64,000 bases of DNA from Fratercula arctica (taxonomy: Eukaryota > Chordata > Aves > Charadriiformes > Alcidae), in the NCBI GenBank assembly GCA_947846985.1, contig CANTUZ010000025.1, forward strand, positions 4,834,100 through 4,898,099, read 5' to 3'. Both the position numbers and the translations under genes were made by a program. Under the pieces are notes generated by a model, which saw only the letters and a program-made list of their open reading frames with translations, made no database searches and was not told the DNA's origin. Position 1 is the first letter of the stretch; each line of letters opens with the position of its first letter. Positions 32,507 through 43,739 of this stretch are shown here, in pieces.

Positions 32507-33211
32507 CGGGGAAACATTTCTGATGTTGTGATCCCACCTATTTCTGATCGTGGGATAATGGCTTGTACAAAATCATTCCACTTTTGTTTCCTTGTCACCC
32601 GTGCTGTACCTCCTTTCTGTTTTGTCGGCTTTCCTTTATTCACCACCCACACAGATGGTCCCAAAATCACAGCCTGAGTTTCCCTCAAGGTATTTCCTAG
32701 GGCACCTACAGTACCCATAGCATTTGTCACTGCTGGTATAATCAAGGGATTTAGTGAGGCAGGCGCTCCTCTCAAAAACTGCATTTTGATACTTCTCATC
32801 ACTGCTACAGTGTCCCGATTGGATCCTGTAACCAACACGAGCCATCCCCATCTGCTGCACCAAATTAATACCTTTCTCAGTTGCACACCAGTTTCCGAGG
32901 GACGACACTAATTCAACAGGTTCTGAATATGCTGTTAAAACTGCTGCACACAACCACTGATACAACACAGGTGCAATAATGTCTTGCCCATCAGGACCTC
33001 TGACATTTTGCAGCTGAGCATCTCCTTGTATCTGATCACAAATGGGGATAGGGCTTAATAAATCTTTTTCACTCTCTGATAAATGGATAGATGCAGCTCC
33101 ATTATCCCAAGCTGGCAGAATCCATGCCAGTATACCTTCCCCACTCTTTTGCTGATAAATCTCTAGAAATTCCCTTAACTCTTTCGGAGTGTCAGTACGC
33201 GTGATCCGCAT
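32416..33211 (-). pseudogene. gag: ERV F gag body, frameshifted
   Basis: Two overlapping open segments. 32636-33211 begins MRITRTDTPKELREF and carries GILAWILPAWDNGAASIHL, the counterpart of the copy A gag block. Near 32830 the frame shifts, and 32416-32886 carries the continuation (SIKMQFLRGAPASL, NTLRETQAVILGPSVW). The Pro-rich end (RPPPAPPPTPR) runs into the RT fragment. Confidence 0.65.
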
Positions 33212-33432
33212 TCCCCTGTCTGCTCGTTCCTGCTCCCCCTCATTTGTATGAGGGGTCGTGTTTCCACTACCTCCCTGCTTTTTAAGTCCGCATCAAATTC
33301 AAACTCAGTCTCAGAGTCTGAGGATTCACTCCAAATATTTTCATCCCATTCCTCGGGATCCCATGACCATTTTGTGGTGAGAGCACGAACTTGGGAAATT
33401 GAAAGCTTACTTTTCCCATATTTCTCCCTTTG

Positions 33433-33834
33433 TTAATTAACAATACCTGCTACCAACCAGTCTACATTATCTTGCAGCTCATGGCACCGCTCTGCCTGAA
33501 CAGTAATTACTTCTTGCGTGATCACCTTTGCATCCTTTAAGCTCCTGTATTCCTTTTCCAATTCTCTCACTTTACTATGTAATGCAACAACTTCACGATT
33601 AAGAGCTCTAAGTCTGGTAGCTAACAGCCATCCTAATTTCCCTGGTAATTCACACCAAGAATGCGATGCCGTTTTCCACGGCAACTGACACATAGCCGTT
33701 TCAATTGCCTGGGGGGTAATCACTGCTCCATCATCTAATTCAGGCCATGCCTGTGGCGGAGTCAATTGAGCCAGAAAAGCAGCAACAGGAGTCCAGTCTT
33801 CAGTACTGGGCCATCCCGAAAAATAGGAAGACAT
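33433..33834 (-). CDS. gag: ERV F gag N-terminus (133 residues)
   Basis: Open frame with a Trp- and Pro-rich start (FSGWPSTEDWTPVAAFL), then an amphipathic helix with coiled-coil spacing (residues about 85-125, ALNREVVALHSKVRELEKEY). It ends at a TAA (33433-33435). An ATG 40 bases upstream (about 33875) lies in another frame, separated by a seven-G run; a one-base slip in that run may have displaced the native start. Role by position: Gag matrix region. Confidence 0.65.
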   Translation of the reverse strand: MSSYFSGWPSTEDWTPVAAFLAQLTPPQAWPELDDGAVITPQAIETAMCQLPWKTASHSWCELPGKLGWLLATRLRALNREVVALHSKVRELEKEYRSLKDAKVITQEVITVQAERCHELQDNVDWLVAGIVN

Positions 33835-33910
33835 CTCAGTTTCCCCCCCAGCCCACTGTATTTTCCTCAGCCATGGCGTGGTTGTTCCTGGAGCTGCCGA
33901 CTACACCAAA

Positions 33911-34409
33911 TGTGTGAGCCGATGCAGGCAGGACACAGGAACAACCACAAAACCACAGATGAAAGGCAAAGAACAAGTTTAATCTCGATACCTCACAGAC
34001 CAGGGAATCTCCGAAGCAACACCTGGGCAGAGGCACACAAGCAGGGACTGTGGGCACCACGGAGTGAGAGAGTCCTTGTTAACAAGAGTCCTTGACAGCG
34101 AGAGAGTCCTTGATAGCAAGAACGTGTGCAGATTCCCTGTTCTCACTGGTATTTAAAGAGTTCAAAACAGGCCTAGTTTTCCCACTGTGCCTTGATCTTC
34201 TTCAACAACAGGCCAGGATTCTCAAGCAGCTAGATAAGATGTCCCTGAGTCCATTGCAGACTTATGTCATCTAAGTGCAAGTGTTTTACTTGCAAGCACC
34301 CAAGACTGAACAACAATTAGTGTGATATATGTGTTTCCCAACACCCCAGGTGCGAGTCCCTTGAGCGTATTTACAATCCTCCTCACCGATCTTCCGTTGC
34401 TTTCCCACA
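33911..34409 (-). repeat. 5' LTR of ERV F
   Basis: 499 bases; U3 start TGTGGGAAAGCAACGG at 34409, U5 end GGCTCACACA at 33911. Same family as the solo LTR at 24203-24705. The internal sequence follows at 33910 as TTTGGTGTAGTCGGCAGC, probably the primer site starting at TGG; I cannot name the tRNA. Confidence 0.85.
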
Positions 34410-34832
34410 ATCACTTTCTCTATGAGTATCTTATGGAGACAGTGTTGAAGGCCTTACTGAAGTCTAGGTAGACAATATCCACCGCTCTTCCCTTTTCTAC
34501 CAGGCCAGTCATTTCAGCATAGGTTATCAAGTTGGTCGAGCATGACTTTCCTTTGGTGAATCCATGCTGGATCTAAAACACTCTTGCTGAATATTTTTCC
34601 TAAATCATTATTTAAAATTTTATCATTCCGATGCTTAGATATTTAAATTGGACTTAGATACTGCTAGGAAATGTTTCCTAATATCTGCTCTAAACCTGCC
34701 TTGATAAAGTTTAAGCATTTTTGTTCTCTCCACATTGGATACAGAACACAGTTTATTCCCTTCTTTGTAATGATGACTGTCATATCTTTTGTATATGTTA
34801 AAGAAAATGTTGGTAAGATCCCTATTCAACAA
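34410..34832 (-). mobile_element. CR1 fragments, minus strand, older
   Basis: 34410-34580 is complementary to the CR1 RT region around DFSKAFDTV and QHGFTKGKS. 34635-34832 resembles the CR1 C-terminal RFRADIRKHF block but is far more diverged, and may be an older CR1-like element. Both are non-coding relics. Confidence 0.65.
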
Positions 34833-35035
34833 GCTTATTATTTTAGTAATTTTACGAATTATATCCCTGTGTTCAGGTTTGTGGAACTTATGAAGTTACT
34901 GTTACTGCTTATTTATCATCCACTAATTTTGCAATTCTTGCCAGGAAAATTAAATGATAAAAAAAGGAACAGAAATGTCATTCTGGTAATAACAGATGAT
35001 CTCCTAACCCTGGATTAGTAAAAAACGTATGTTAG
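34833..35035. other. Unassigned sequence
   Basis: About 200 bases, nothing recognised. Confidence 0.5.
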
Positions 35036-36600
35036 TGTGGTGGGTTGATTCTAGCCAACATCCAAACCCCCACACAGCCACTTGCTCACTCCCCTTTTTC
35101 CACAGAACAGGGAAAAAATAGAAGGAAGACAAGAAGACTCATAGATCAAGATAATGTCAATTTAATAGGAAAAGCAAAGGCTTCACTTCACGCGGCAGTA
35201 AAGCAAAAAGAAGAATTCATTCACTACTTCCTGTCAGCAGGCAGATATCCAGTTGCTTCCTGGAAAGCAGGGCCTCAGCATGCATAATGGTTGCTTGGGA
35301 AGACAAATACTATAAACACAAATATCCCCCCTTCTTCCTACTTTTTCTTAACTTTTATTGCAGAGCACAATGTCATACAGTACGATATATCCCCCTGGTC
35401 AGTTTGGGTCATCTGTCCTTGTTGTCCCAAAGCGGGGTCATTTACCTGGTGTGCAAGATGCCAATGTGCACCCAGAGCAGAGGTATGTATTTAAATCATT
35501 TCTGCTCAGAGATGGGTGCTAGGTGGTAATCCACAAAGCTAGCACACCAGTCTACAAACTCCTCAGAATATTTATACGGTTCAAAACACAGAAATACACA
35601 CCCTTAATTATAATTATTGGTTAGTACCTTATCTTAACAATTTCTATTGGTTAGTACAGTCTCTCCCTTTCAGTAAAAGCTACAATGTCCTTTAATTGGT
35701 GCGCGCATGCTCCAGTACCAGAGGGTGGGGGTGGGTCTGTTCAGTCTCTAATTGAGTCGGTGGTCGTGATCTCCCACTGCCGCCTTTACCTTTCCCCCAC
35801 TTACTGCAGATCTTTGTTGACTTTATGCTTCTTCCAGCAGCTGTCCAGTTTTGGGCCAGTTTTGGTGCCTCCTGCTGAGGGATGTTCTCCTGTTATCAGC
35901 CTTCTGTTCTTCTTCAAGGGTATATTCATTAGCAAGGCATGCATTGTTTATACAGTGTCCTGTTTCACAAGACCTTTTTAACCCTTTTATAGCTCTTTGT
36001 TCTTGCTCAGTGAAAGATTCCAATTTCTAAGGTATATCATCCTGGCTGTATCCCCTCCCAACTTCTTGCCCACCCCCAGTCTACTTGCTTTGTGATGGTG
36101 CAGGGGGACTAGAGACAGCCTTGATGCTGTGTAAGCACTGTTCAGCAATAGCCAAAACATCAGTGTCTTATCAACACTGTTTTAGGCACAAATGCAAAGC
36201 ACAGCACCAAAGTTAACTCTCCATCCCAGCCAGACCCAGTAGAATCTCCACCTCCTAATCCCTACCATTTGCATCATGCTCAGGTCACACATTATCTGAT
36301 ACATCTAAGTATCCTCTGACCATCCCATTTGTGTTTTGTTTCATTTCTATGCCCTACTCAAATCTTTCCACTTACTTAGCTAACCCACAGTTCAGTACAA
36401 GATTTGATCCTTCTGTCCCATATCTTTCTTTTTCCTTCCTGTTCTATCTATTTCTCATTCCCAGATTTCCCTCTTCCCAACACTTACAACAACAAATACT
36501 ACATGCTTAAACCATCTTTAGATCTAACAGTCAGGTTTATACATCCTCATTAACCACCATTCCCTGTCCCTTGACATATATGCAGATATTTTCCCCCCAT
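35036..36600 (-). mobile_element. ERVL 3' LTR with internal tail, split by a nested LTR
   Basis: Minus-strand LTR from 35036 (TGTGGTGGGTTG) to 36243, interrupted at 35420-36039. It aligns with the solo LTR at 44264-44824 (GAATTCATTCA-TACTTCC and CTTGGGAAGACAAA blocks). At 36244-36262 a purine tract (complement of ATCTCCACCTCCTAATCCC) and about 340 further bases match the 3' untranslated region of copy C, so this is the 3' end of a provirus whose coding part is lost. Confidence 0.75.
35420..36039 (-). repeat. Solo LTR family G, nested, 4-bp target duplication
   Basis: 620 bases; sense strand starts TGATATACC and ends GGGACAACA. Flanked by TCCT at 35416-35419 and 36040-36043. Removing it restores the host LTR. 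A 4-bp duplication is typical of class I (gammaretrovirus-like) integrases. It shares both termini (TGATAT and GGACAACA) with the LTR at 39078-39647. Confidence 0.75.
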
Positions 36601-37894
36601 TCCGTGGTGCCCCCCTTCATAAGAAGATTTGAGGACATGGGCCCCATCTGTCAAGGTGTTTGCTCAGGACAGGAGAAGCAGCATGTTGGATTGTTGGGTG
36701 CCAAGACCTGCTTGGGTTAGGTCACTGTCACACTCCAACATGGGTCCTTTCCATGGAGTGCAGTCCTTCAGGAATGAACTGCACCCGTGTGGGTCCCCCG
36801 TGGGGCCACATGTCCTGCCAGAAAACCCGCTCCAGCATAGACTCTAAAAGTCAATTCTTTGCCAGCCAAGGAGGAAGACAAGGACACTTAGTATTGGATT
36901 AATAAGGGAATTTATTCTCATATTAGCTATGTGCAAAGTGGTGCCCCAGCCTAGTGCATGGAGGACCCTGAGGAAAACAGTGCATGGAGGATACTGAGGA
37001 AAACAGGGTTTAAATATGTTACAATACAGTTGTGTAGACCAATCAAATTACTCATGTTAAGGAGTGGGCTAATCAGTTACTATTTCTCACCTAATTAGTG
37101 TGTGCTTGTCCCACAAAGGTGGTGTGGACGTATGGTCAGTGGTGTGTTAATCTGCATTGTTCTAAACCAATGTCCCATGCAGGTGGAGTGGTTTTATACT
37201 GGATTCTGCTCCATTGCATTCTGGCTATGGGTATATGCCTGGCTTCCTAAGGAAAATCTCCTATTGTTTTATCACTGGATTGGAGTGCTCTCAGACGGTA
37301 AGAGCCAGTTTAGTTGGGTCTTCAGGTCACATCGACCCTGAGGTAAAAAGTTCATAGTCCCAGGTAGTGTTTGTTCTTCTAAGCAAGTCATATTGCAGTT
37401 AGCGCCTTGCCTTTCACAGCTCTCTATGCGGTCAGAGCTTCCTTCAGGGCATATCCACATCCAGCATGGGGTCCTCCATGGGCTGCAGGGTGGATATCTG
37501 CTCTGATGTGGTCTTCCATGGGCTGCAGGGGGACAACCTGCACCACCATTTTCTTCTCCACAGGCTGCAGGGGAATCTCTGCTCTGGCACCTGGAACACC
37601 TCCTCCCCTTCCTTCTTCACTGACCTTGGTGTCTACAGGGTTGTTTCTCTCACATTATTCTCACTCCTCTCTCCCAGCTGCTGTTGTGCAGCAGTTTTTA
37701 CCTCTTCTTAAATATCTTATCACAGAAGTGCTACCAATGACACTGATTGGCTCAACTTTGGCCAGTGGCGGGTCCGTCTTGGAGCTGGCTGAAACTGGTC
37801 TGTCTGTCATGGGGGCAGCTTCTGGCACCTTCTCACAGAAGCCATCCCTGCAGTCCCCCCCTCCACCAAAATCTTGCCACATAAACCCAGTACA
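36600..37894 (-). repeat. Family K LTR, U5-truncated, with nested LTR
   Basis: Minus-strand member of the 54192-55213 family: U3 start (complement of CCCAGTACA) at 37894, TATA region near 37706-37716 (complement of CTTAAATATCTT) and the internal GCTGCAGGG-type repeat. It is interrupted at about 36845-37418 and lost beyond about 36600. Frames across 37407-37958 are artefacts of the repeat. Confidence 0.7.
36845..37418 (-). repeat. Nested LTR, minus orientation
   Basis: About 574 bases between TAAAAGTC and CTTTCACA. On the minus strand AATAAATTCCC (near 36908) follows a TATA-like CATATTTAAACC (near 37010-37020). The flanks read GACTC and GCTCT, an imperfect duplication, so ends are approximate. 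Confidence 0.6.
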
Positions 37895-38297
37895 TAACAA
37901 GTCCTGTGTAATCCCAAACTGCTTTTTTCCTGCATCCCATAATGTGTCCTACCCCTAGGCAGCAACCCTCCATTAGTCTGAAAAGTGATCTGGAGAGCTG
38001 CTCCTGATGACTCCTGATGACGGGTTTCATGCCTGGACAATGGGGCTGATGGCTCTGTTGAAATAGCCCTGGGAGGGGTCTGGACTAGGTGTTTGTTCCT
38101 CAGGAGTCTAATTTGGGTTCCCTCACCTGTCATTGTACCTCTGTGCTCTTCAGGGTTTGTAGAGATGGACCCTTGATGGGCTAGTGGCTCTCCTGTGATG
38201 GACCTGGGAGAAGCCAGGACAGGTTATTAATCAAGTTATTCCTCCTGCCCTTGTCTTCAGGCTGCAGTACTAGTAACAAGGCCACTTTAAGCATGGG
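37895..38297. other. Unassigned sequence between two family K LTRs
   Basis: About 400 bases. It could be a remnant of a family K internal region, but no domain is recognisable. A tandem CTCCTGATGA pair lies near 38003-38022. Confidence 0.4.
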
Positions 38298-39836
38298 TGT
38301 ATTGTGTTTACATAGTAATGTTTTGGTAGCAGTAGGGCTGCAGGGGTGGCCTCTGTGAGAAGAGACCAGGGGCTGCCCCCATGTCAGACAGTTCCAGTTC
38401 CCACTGGCAATGGACCCACCGCAGGCCAAAGCTAAACCGATCAGCAAAGCTGGTGGTGCCTCTGTGAAAACATATTTAAGAAAGGGCAAAATGCTGCCCA
38501 TCATTGAGGAATGAAGGAGGAAAAAAGTGTGAGAAATAGCAGTGCAAACACCAAAGTCTGAGAAGAAGGAGGGGGAGGAGGTACTCTAGGGACCAGAGAA
38601 GATATTTCCCTGCAGCCTGTGGAAGAGACCCCAGTGGACCAGGTATCCACATTGCAACCTGTGGAGGACCCCATGCCACAGCAGGTGAATATTTCCTGTA
38701 GGAAGCTGCAGCCCATGGAGAGTCCATGCTAGAGCAGGCTCTCGGCAGGCCTATGGAGGGAGCTCATGCAGGACCAGGTTTTCTGTCAGGAACTGTAGTC
38801 AGTGGGGGACTCACTCTGGAGCAGTCTTATCCTGAAGGGCTGCAGTTCATGGGGAGGACCAAAGCTGGAGCAGTTCCTGAAAGACTGCAGCCCGTGGAGA
38901 GGACCCACGCTGGAGCAGGGGAAAAGTGCGAGGAGCAAGGGGTGTCAGAGACAAACTGTTATGAACTGACCGCAACCCTCCATTCCCCATCATCTCTGCA
39001 CTGCTTCGGGCAGGGGGAGAAGGTAGAGGAATCAGGAATGAAGGAGTAAAGTTGAGCCTAGGGAGAAGGGGTGGGGGTGATATCTATCATCGAATTTAAA
39101 GTTAACCATGGCTCTGTAGTTAGTCAAGCTTTATGTACTGGCTCTATAGTTAAGGATGATTGTAGAGAGTTGCTAAGTGGTTGCTAAGGAGTGGATCAAA
39201 GGGAATTGTTTGAAGGAACATCTGTAGCCAAATTATTTGGTCTACCTGGGACACTAAGACCTTAAATGAACATCTAATCAAGATGTTTCTACAAACAATG
39301 CCAATTTGGCAGTGAAAACACAAGTCCAGGTGTCCTTAACTGAACTGTCTTCAACACACACCCACAGGTCAAGAAGACCCTTGCCCAGGTGAAGACCCTT
39401 CCTCCACGCAGGCGATAATGATACAGCAGATATTAAAATTATATGTAAATTACTAACCAATCATTGTAACTGGGAGTGTACTACCTTGTAAGTTTTGTTT
39501 ATAAATACAATGAGGAAACCAGCATGGGATGTGCTTGATTTGTGGAAATCCACCGAGCACTCAGGCCTGAATAAAATGCAATATCTCCCCTGTGTGTGAG
39601 AATTGGTTTATTGCACACCGGGCAACGAATCCACTTTTCGGACAACAGGGGGAAGGTGTTTTTATTGTTGTCGAGTCTGTTTTGCCCATGAGGGTAATTG
39701 GTGAGTAATCTCCCCATTTTTATCTCAACTCATGTTAATCTTATTTTCTCCCCCTGTCCAGTTGCGAATTGGGGGGGGGGGAGAAGTGAGAGAGTGGCTT
39801 GGTGGGCACTTAGCCAGACAAGGTCAACTCACCACA
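38298..39836 (+). repeat. Family K LTR with nested solo LTR
   Basis: Plus-strand member: starts TGTATTGTGTTTACA and ends CAACTCACCACA at 39836. Without the nested element it is about 969 bases. TATA region AACATATTTAAG near 38468; internal repeats of the form AGCCCGTGGAGAGGACCCAC at 38888-38907. Short frames in it are not genes. Confidence 0.75.
39078..39647 (+). repeat. Solo LTR family G, nested
   Basis: 570 bases, TGATATCTATC to TTCGGACAACA, flanked by GGGGG at 39073-39077 and 39648-39652; because the target is a G run, the duplication could be 4 or 5. TATA (TTTATAAATAC) near 39499 and AATAAAATG near 39570. Removal restores GGGTGGGGGAAGGTG of the host LTR. Confidence 0.8.
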
Positions 39837-40059
39837 GTGAACTACTAATAAAAAAGAATTATATTTATCCAAGTATGTGTGTCAGCATTAGTGCCTCACA
39901 CAGCTTCAAATTTGTTTTTCTCATTAAAATAGTCAGCCAGATCTATTACACGATCAAAGGCACTACATGGAAACAGAAAACTATTCTTTTACTGTAGAAG
40001 CACAAAAAGGAGAGGAGACAGAAGCACACTATAGACAGGAAATGCAAAAGGAAATTGCA

Positions 40060-40412
40060 ATGGGTCTGGGTAGGACGGACTTCATTTTCTTCATAGCAGT
40101 TCATATGGTGCTGTGTTTTAGATTTGTGCCTAAAACAGTGTTGATAACAAAACAGTGCCTTGTCTATTGCTAAACGGCACCTGCACAGAATCAAGGCTTT
40201 CGCTTTTTCCCCCACTCTTCTCCCTAAAGTTGGGGGGAACATAACCTGGATGGCTGATAAGAATTGACCAAAGGGACATTCCATACCATACGACATCAGA
40301 TTCAACTATGAAAACTGAGTGGAGGGGGAGTTTGGGAAGGTAGCCATTACTAGGAGACTGGCCCATGTATTGGGTTTATGTGGCAAGGTGTTGGTAGTGT
40401 TGTTGTAGTAAA
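40060..40412 (+). repeat. Truncated ERVL LTR followed by a family K LTR start
   Basis: 40060-40366 is the U3 part of an ERVL LTR (CTTCATTTTCTTCATAGCAG, AAGGGACATTCCATACCATA), cut before its TATA. 40376-40412 matches only the first bases of a family K LTR (TGTATTGGGTTTATGTGGCA). Both are relics upstream of CKS2. Confidence 0.65.
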
Positions 40413-40969
40413 ATTGATATTAACTAGAAAAATGAAATGTAACATGTAATCAAAGCAACCAAGGGAACCTGCCGTTGCTGCTAAAAGTCCTCTATACGGC
40501 CCCAACATCATTTATAGAGAAATAGTAACTAGACATGATTTATTTAAGAACTAACTACTAGAACTAACTACTTGCACTCTAAGCCTGGACTGTTAGCAGT
40601 CATGAACCTAATACAGAAACAACACAAAAACCTCCATGCTAGTCCCTCAATAGTTCTCTGCATTACAAGAAAAAAAATCCTAGAAATCCATTCATTTCTT
40701 CTAGTATAGTACTGACAATCCACAGAAGGCCCAGGATTACAGCTGCTTGTGTTACATGAGGATACCTAGGCAACCACAGCAGCCATACCAGTAGATCTTC
40801 ACACAGTAGATATTGATAACCACTTAACAATCCCCCAAAACTCATACCCAAGGTGCTCTAGAAACTGCTGGAACCACCTGGTCCCCGGCTGCAACCAGCC
40901 CATCACCGCACCACTTAGGCTCACACAGCGTAAAATTCACGCCCAGACCGACCGTACACGCAACCCAAC

Positions 40970-41199
40970 CCCACCAATCTCCCAATCACCACCCTCTTAG
41001 ATAATCAATAGCTCCTGGGGATTGGTGGAAAGACAAGCATTCGAATTATGCAACCATCTCTGCTGGCGTGGCCACGCAGCATGCCATTGGCTGACCTAGT
41101 CCACCAATAAGCATTGAACTGTTAGATTCAAATTGAAACAGGCACAGACTTGTGTAGTTAGTTTGAGAAGAGCAAGTGCTGTTGCTGTCTCCGTTTGCT
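40970..41199 (+). promoter_or_regulatory. CKS2: CKS2 promoter: CCAAT boxes and a CHR-like palindrome
   Basis: Five CCAAT boxes lie in 140 bases: 40974-40978, 40982-40986, 41104-41108 direct, and 41021-41025, 41086-41090 as ATTGG. At 41127-41137 the palindrome TTCAAATTGAA contains TTTGAA/TTCAAA, the core of the cell-cycle homology region (CHR). CHR plus NF-Y CCAAT boxes is the known promoter design of G2/M genes bound by DREAM and MuvB complexes. No TATA box. The arrangement suits a mitotic gene; binding itself is inferred. Confidence 0.7.
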
Positions 41200-43739
41200 A
41201 TGGCTAATAAGCAGATCTACTATTCCGACAAGTATTTTGACGAGCAGTACGAGTATCGGTGCGAGACCGGGAGGGCTGGGCTGGGCTGGGCTGGCTGAAG
41301 GCCTTAGAAAGGGGCCTTTGTTGCCCCTTTCAGGAGAGGGAAAGGCATGATTTGGGTGGGTGCCTCTTTCTCGGACTGTGAGGTGACTTTAGGAGAGTAA
41401 GCACTGCCAGTGTCGGCAGTGAGCGCAGCTCTAGAGAGCGACGTTATTAGCTCATCTCTGTGGAACCAGGGTAGCTGAAAGCTCCCGGACAGGAGCAGCG
41501 TCTTGCCTCTTTATCACGGGCACCCACGATAAAGATTGAGGGGGGGGAATCAGGCGATTTGATTGTTGGGTTTGGTCTGTCTTGTTTCCTTTTTGGAGTC
41601 GTCTCTAGTAAGCGGGCAATGCCAACTCCAGTCAGAGGGTACTGAAGGAAGCAGTGGGGATTGAAGCCCGCTGGGTTTCCCTGGCACAGTGGCTGTGGCA
41701 GAGATAAATGCTGCTGCCTGGAGGCCAGCACTGATGGATGGTATGAGCTCGACCCTAGCTGCTCAGACCTGGGTAGCCTTCTATATGTTCTTTTAAAGCT
41801 ATGCTGTAGCACTGATCTGTTCTGAATTGTAACTGATGCTAGCAGGAGTGACTTCTAAAAGTGTAAAGTATGTATTTTTCTAATCACTTTCATTGCTCAT
41901 TTGATAGTTAATTGCCATGAATGTACTTGTGTACCACAAGTACTGTGATTAGAGCATGCAGGGGACTGAATCTTCTGTTTTAGGCAATACATTGAAGATT
42001 TCAGTGTACAGTTGCATTAAAGATGTAATGTTTGGTAGGCAAAGTGAATTTAAAATTGCTTTTTTGAACTGATGCCTCATAATCCAGTTAGTATCCATTA
42101 ACACTGTAGACTTCTTTCTAGGAGGTTTTTGGTATTTGTTAACTGAACTTGCTTATTGTCTTTCAGTATGGATTTGTGCAAGTTTTCTAGTGTATACTAA
42201 GACAGGTGTTGGGGTGTGTGTAATATGAGTTTAATAATTAAACTTCTACAGACATGTGATGCTGCCAAGAGAACTTTCAAAGCAAGTACCAAAAACTCAT
42301 TTAATGTCCGAAGAGGAATGGAGACGACTTGGTGTTCAGCAAAGTCTTGGCTGGGTTCACTACATGATCCATGAGCCAGGTAAGCACAGCTAAATAAAAC
42401 AAGATGAACAAAGGAGTCTAAAATACCACACCTCTGGTGCTTGAAACTGAAGCTCAGTGTGTAGTTACTTTCCTCTAGAATCCAATTGGAGTTTCCTGCT
42501 AAATGTTTAGACTTCTTTATCTGCCTGTTATTTTTACCAACATAAGTAGCATAGCGACCTTTATTCTAAACCTTCACCCCTCACTCTCAGAACTGGACAT
42601 GCAAAATGCTAGCTTCCTTCTAGGTATCTGCAGCCTCTTAGCAGACAAAACACACTAGATTTGAATATGTTCCTATCTCTGTCTATAAAAAGAGGTTTTG
42701 GTGAGATCGAGTTATGTTAGTATCTCAGTGACTGCCCCAAACTTGATGTAGCAGCACATCTTTGTATAATGAAATTGACATACCTACCTCATACAAAACC
42801 TTAATAGATGCTCACCTAGATGAGGTCCTGTATCAATGCTATGAAAAAAATCTGTAGTATAGTTTGAGCTCTATCTATACTGTCTGCTAAAAGCTACACT
42901 GAAGCCAGGGTCTTTTCAGTTACTGAGCTGTGAAGCTCTAAAACTTCACTAAGTATAAAATACTGAGAACAACCATTCTAAATACCTTTTTAGTCAGTCT
43001 TGTTAATGATGATTTAATTGGTGGTGGATGAATTGCAATTAGTCCCATGGAGTTCCAAGCTTCCAAAGAACCAGTAGTAGTAATTAGCCTAATCTTCCAG
43101 TGTTTGTCTTATCTGGACACCTTTGATACTTGGATTTTTTTTGAAGGTATTTATGATTAAGTCAATGTTCATGTAGTCAACTTCTGTTGATAACTAAAGT
43201 GGCTTTTGATGCTTGTCACTTAGTACATACTTGACCAGGACAGAATCACCACTTCATTGGAGTAAGTTACAGTGATGAAGTTCATCAAATAGCCCAGTGT
43301 AGAGACAGAACTGGTACCACTTCTGCTGTTTGGGGCTGGGGTGTTGGGGTTTTCTGGTTTTGTGGGGTTTTTGTGTGTGTGTGGTTTTCTTGTTCATTTG
43401 GTTTGTGTTGTTTGGTTTTTGGTTTTTTTTTTTAGTACTTCCTTAAGCTTATGAAATTGGCAACTTTTGGTATTAAACTTTCAAAAGCATCTGTGACTAT
43501 TCCGTGGTTACTACAAAGTTGATCTGGAAATACTATACATGGAGACCTTCCTGTGGACTTGATCTCTTAGTCTGCTTGTTATCTGACAGGAAGTTTCAAT
43601 TATTGTTCAAGCTCTTTTAAATCAAAGAAGTATCTGTAATCGGGACTTGAGTGACAGGCTGACGCTTTGTTCAATTTTATTTTCAGAGCCACATATTCTT
43701 CTTTTCAGAAGACCCCTTCCAAAGGATGAACAAAAATGA
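41200..43739 (+). CDS. CKS2: CKS2, cyclin-dependent kinase regulatory subunit 2 (three exons)
   Basis: Small adaptor that binds the C-lobe of CDK1/CDK2 and docks phosphorylated substrates, acting in mitosis and meiosis I. Coding exons: 41200-41258, 42252-42379 and 43687-43739 (59, 128 and 53 nt), giving 79 residues plus stop, the family's normal length. Exon 1 encodes [19 protein letters not shown]; exon 2 starts within the Arg codon (CG/A) and contains [22 protein letters not shown] and the HYMIHEPEPH hinge; exon 3 ends [11 protein letters not shown]. All introns are GT-AG. DEQYEYR and PRELSKQ fit CKS2 rather than CKS1B. No damage is visible, and single-copy intron sequence surrounds it. In chicken the gene is Z-linked; this copy could be the Z or a W gametolog. 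Confidence 0.96.
41259..42251 (+). other. CKS2 intron 1
   Basis: 993 bases, donor CG^GTGCGAG, acceptor CTACAG^A. It begins with a short (GGGCT)n run at 41275-41295 and has no transposable element that I recognise, in contrast to the flanks. Confidence 0.85.
42380..43686 (+). other. CKS2 intron 2
   Basis: 1,307 bases, donor CAG^GTAAGC, acceptor TTTTCAG^A. Contains a T/G-rich tract near 43330-43435; no retroelement recognised. Confidence 0.85.

Larger units (their letters stand above)
32130..34409 (-). mobile_element. ERV family F provirus, 3'-truncated and internally deleted
   Basis: Minus-strand element with its 5' LTR at 33911-34409, a short leader, gag, then an abrupt join to a piece of RT, ending near 32130. 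The gag block LPAWDNGAAS and RT block LPQGYKHSPSICH relate it to ERVL copies A-D but as a separate family. Most of pol and the 3' LTR are absent. Confidence 0.8.

Noticed and set aside
33890..33910. Possible primer site of ERV F
   Set aside because: The sequence TGGTGTAGTCGGCAGC has the right position, but I could not match it to a tRNA with certainty, so it is not listed as a separate feature.
37407..37958. 183-codon plus-strand open frame
   Set aside because: It spans the antisense of a family K LTR and runs past its U3 end; not a gene.
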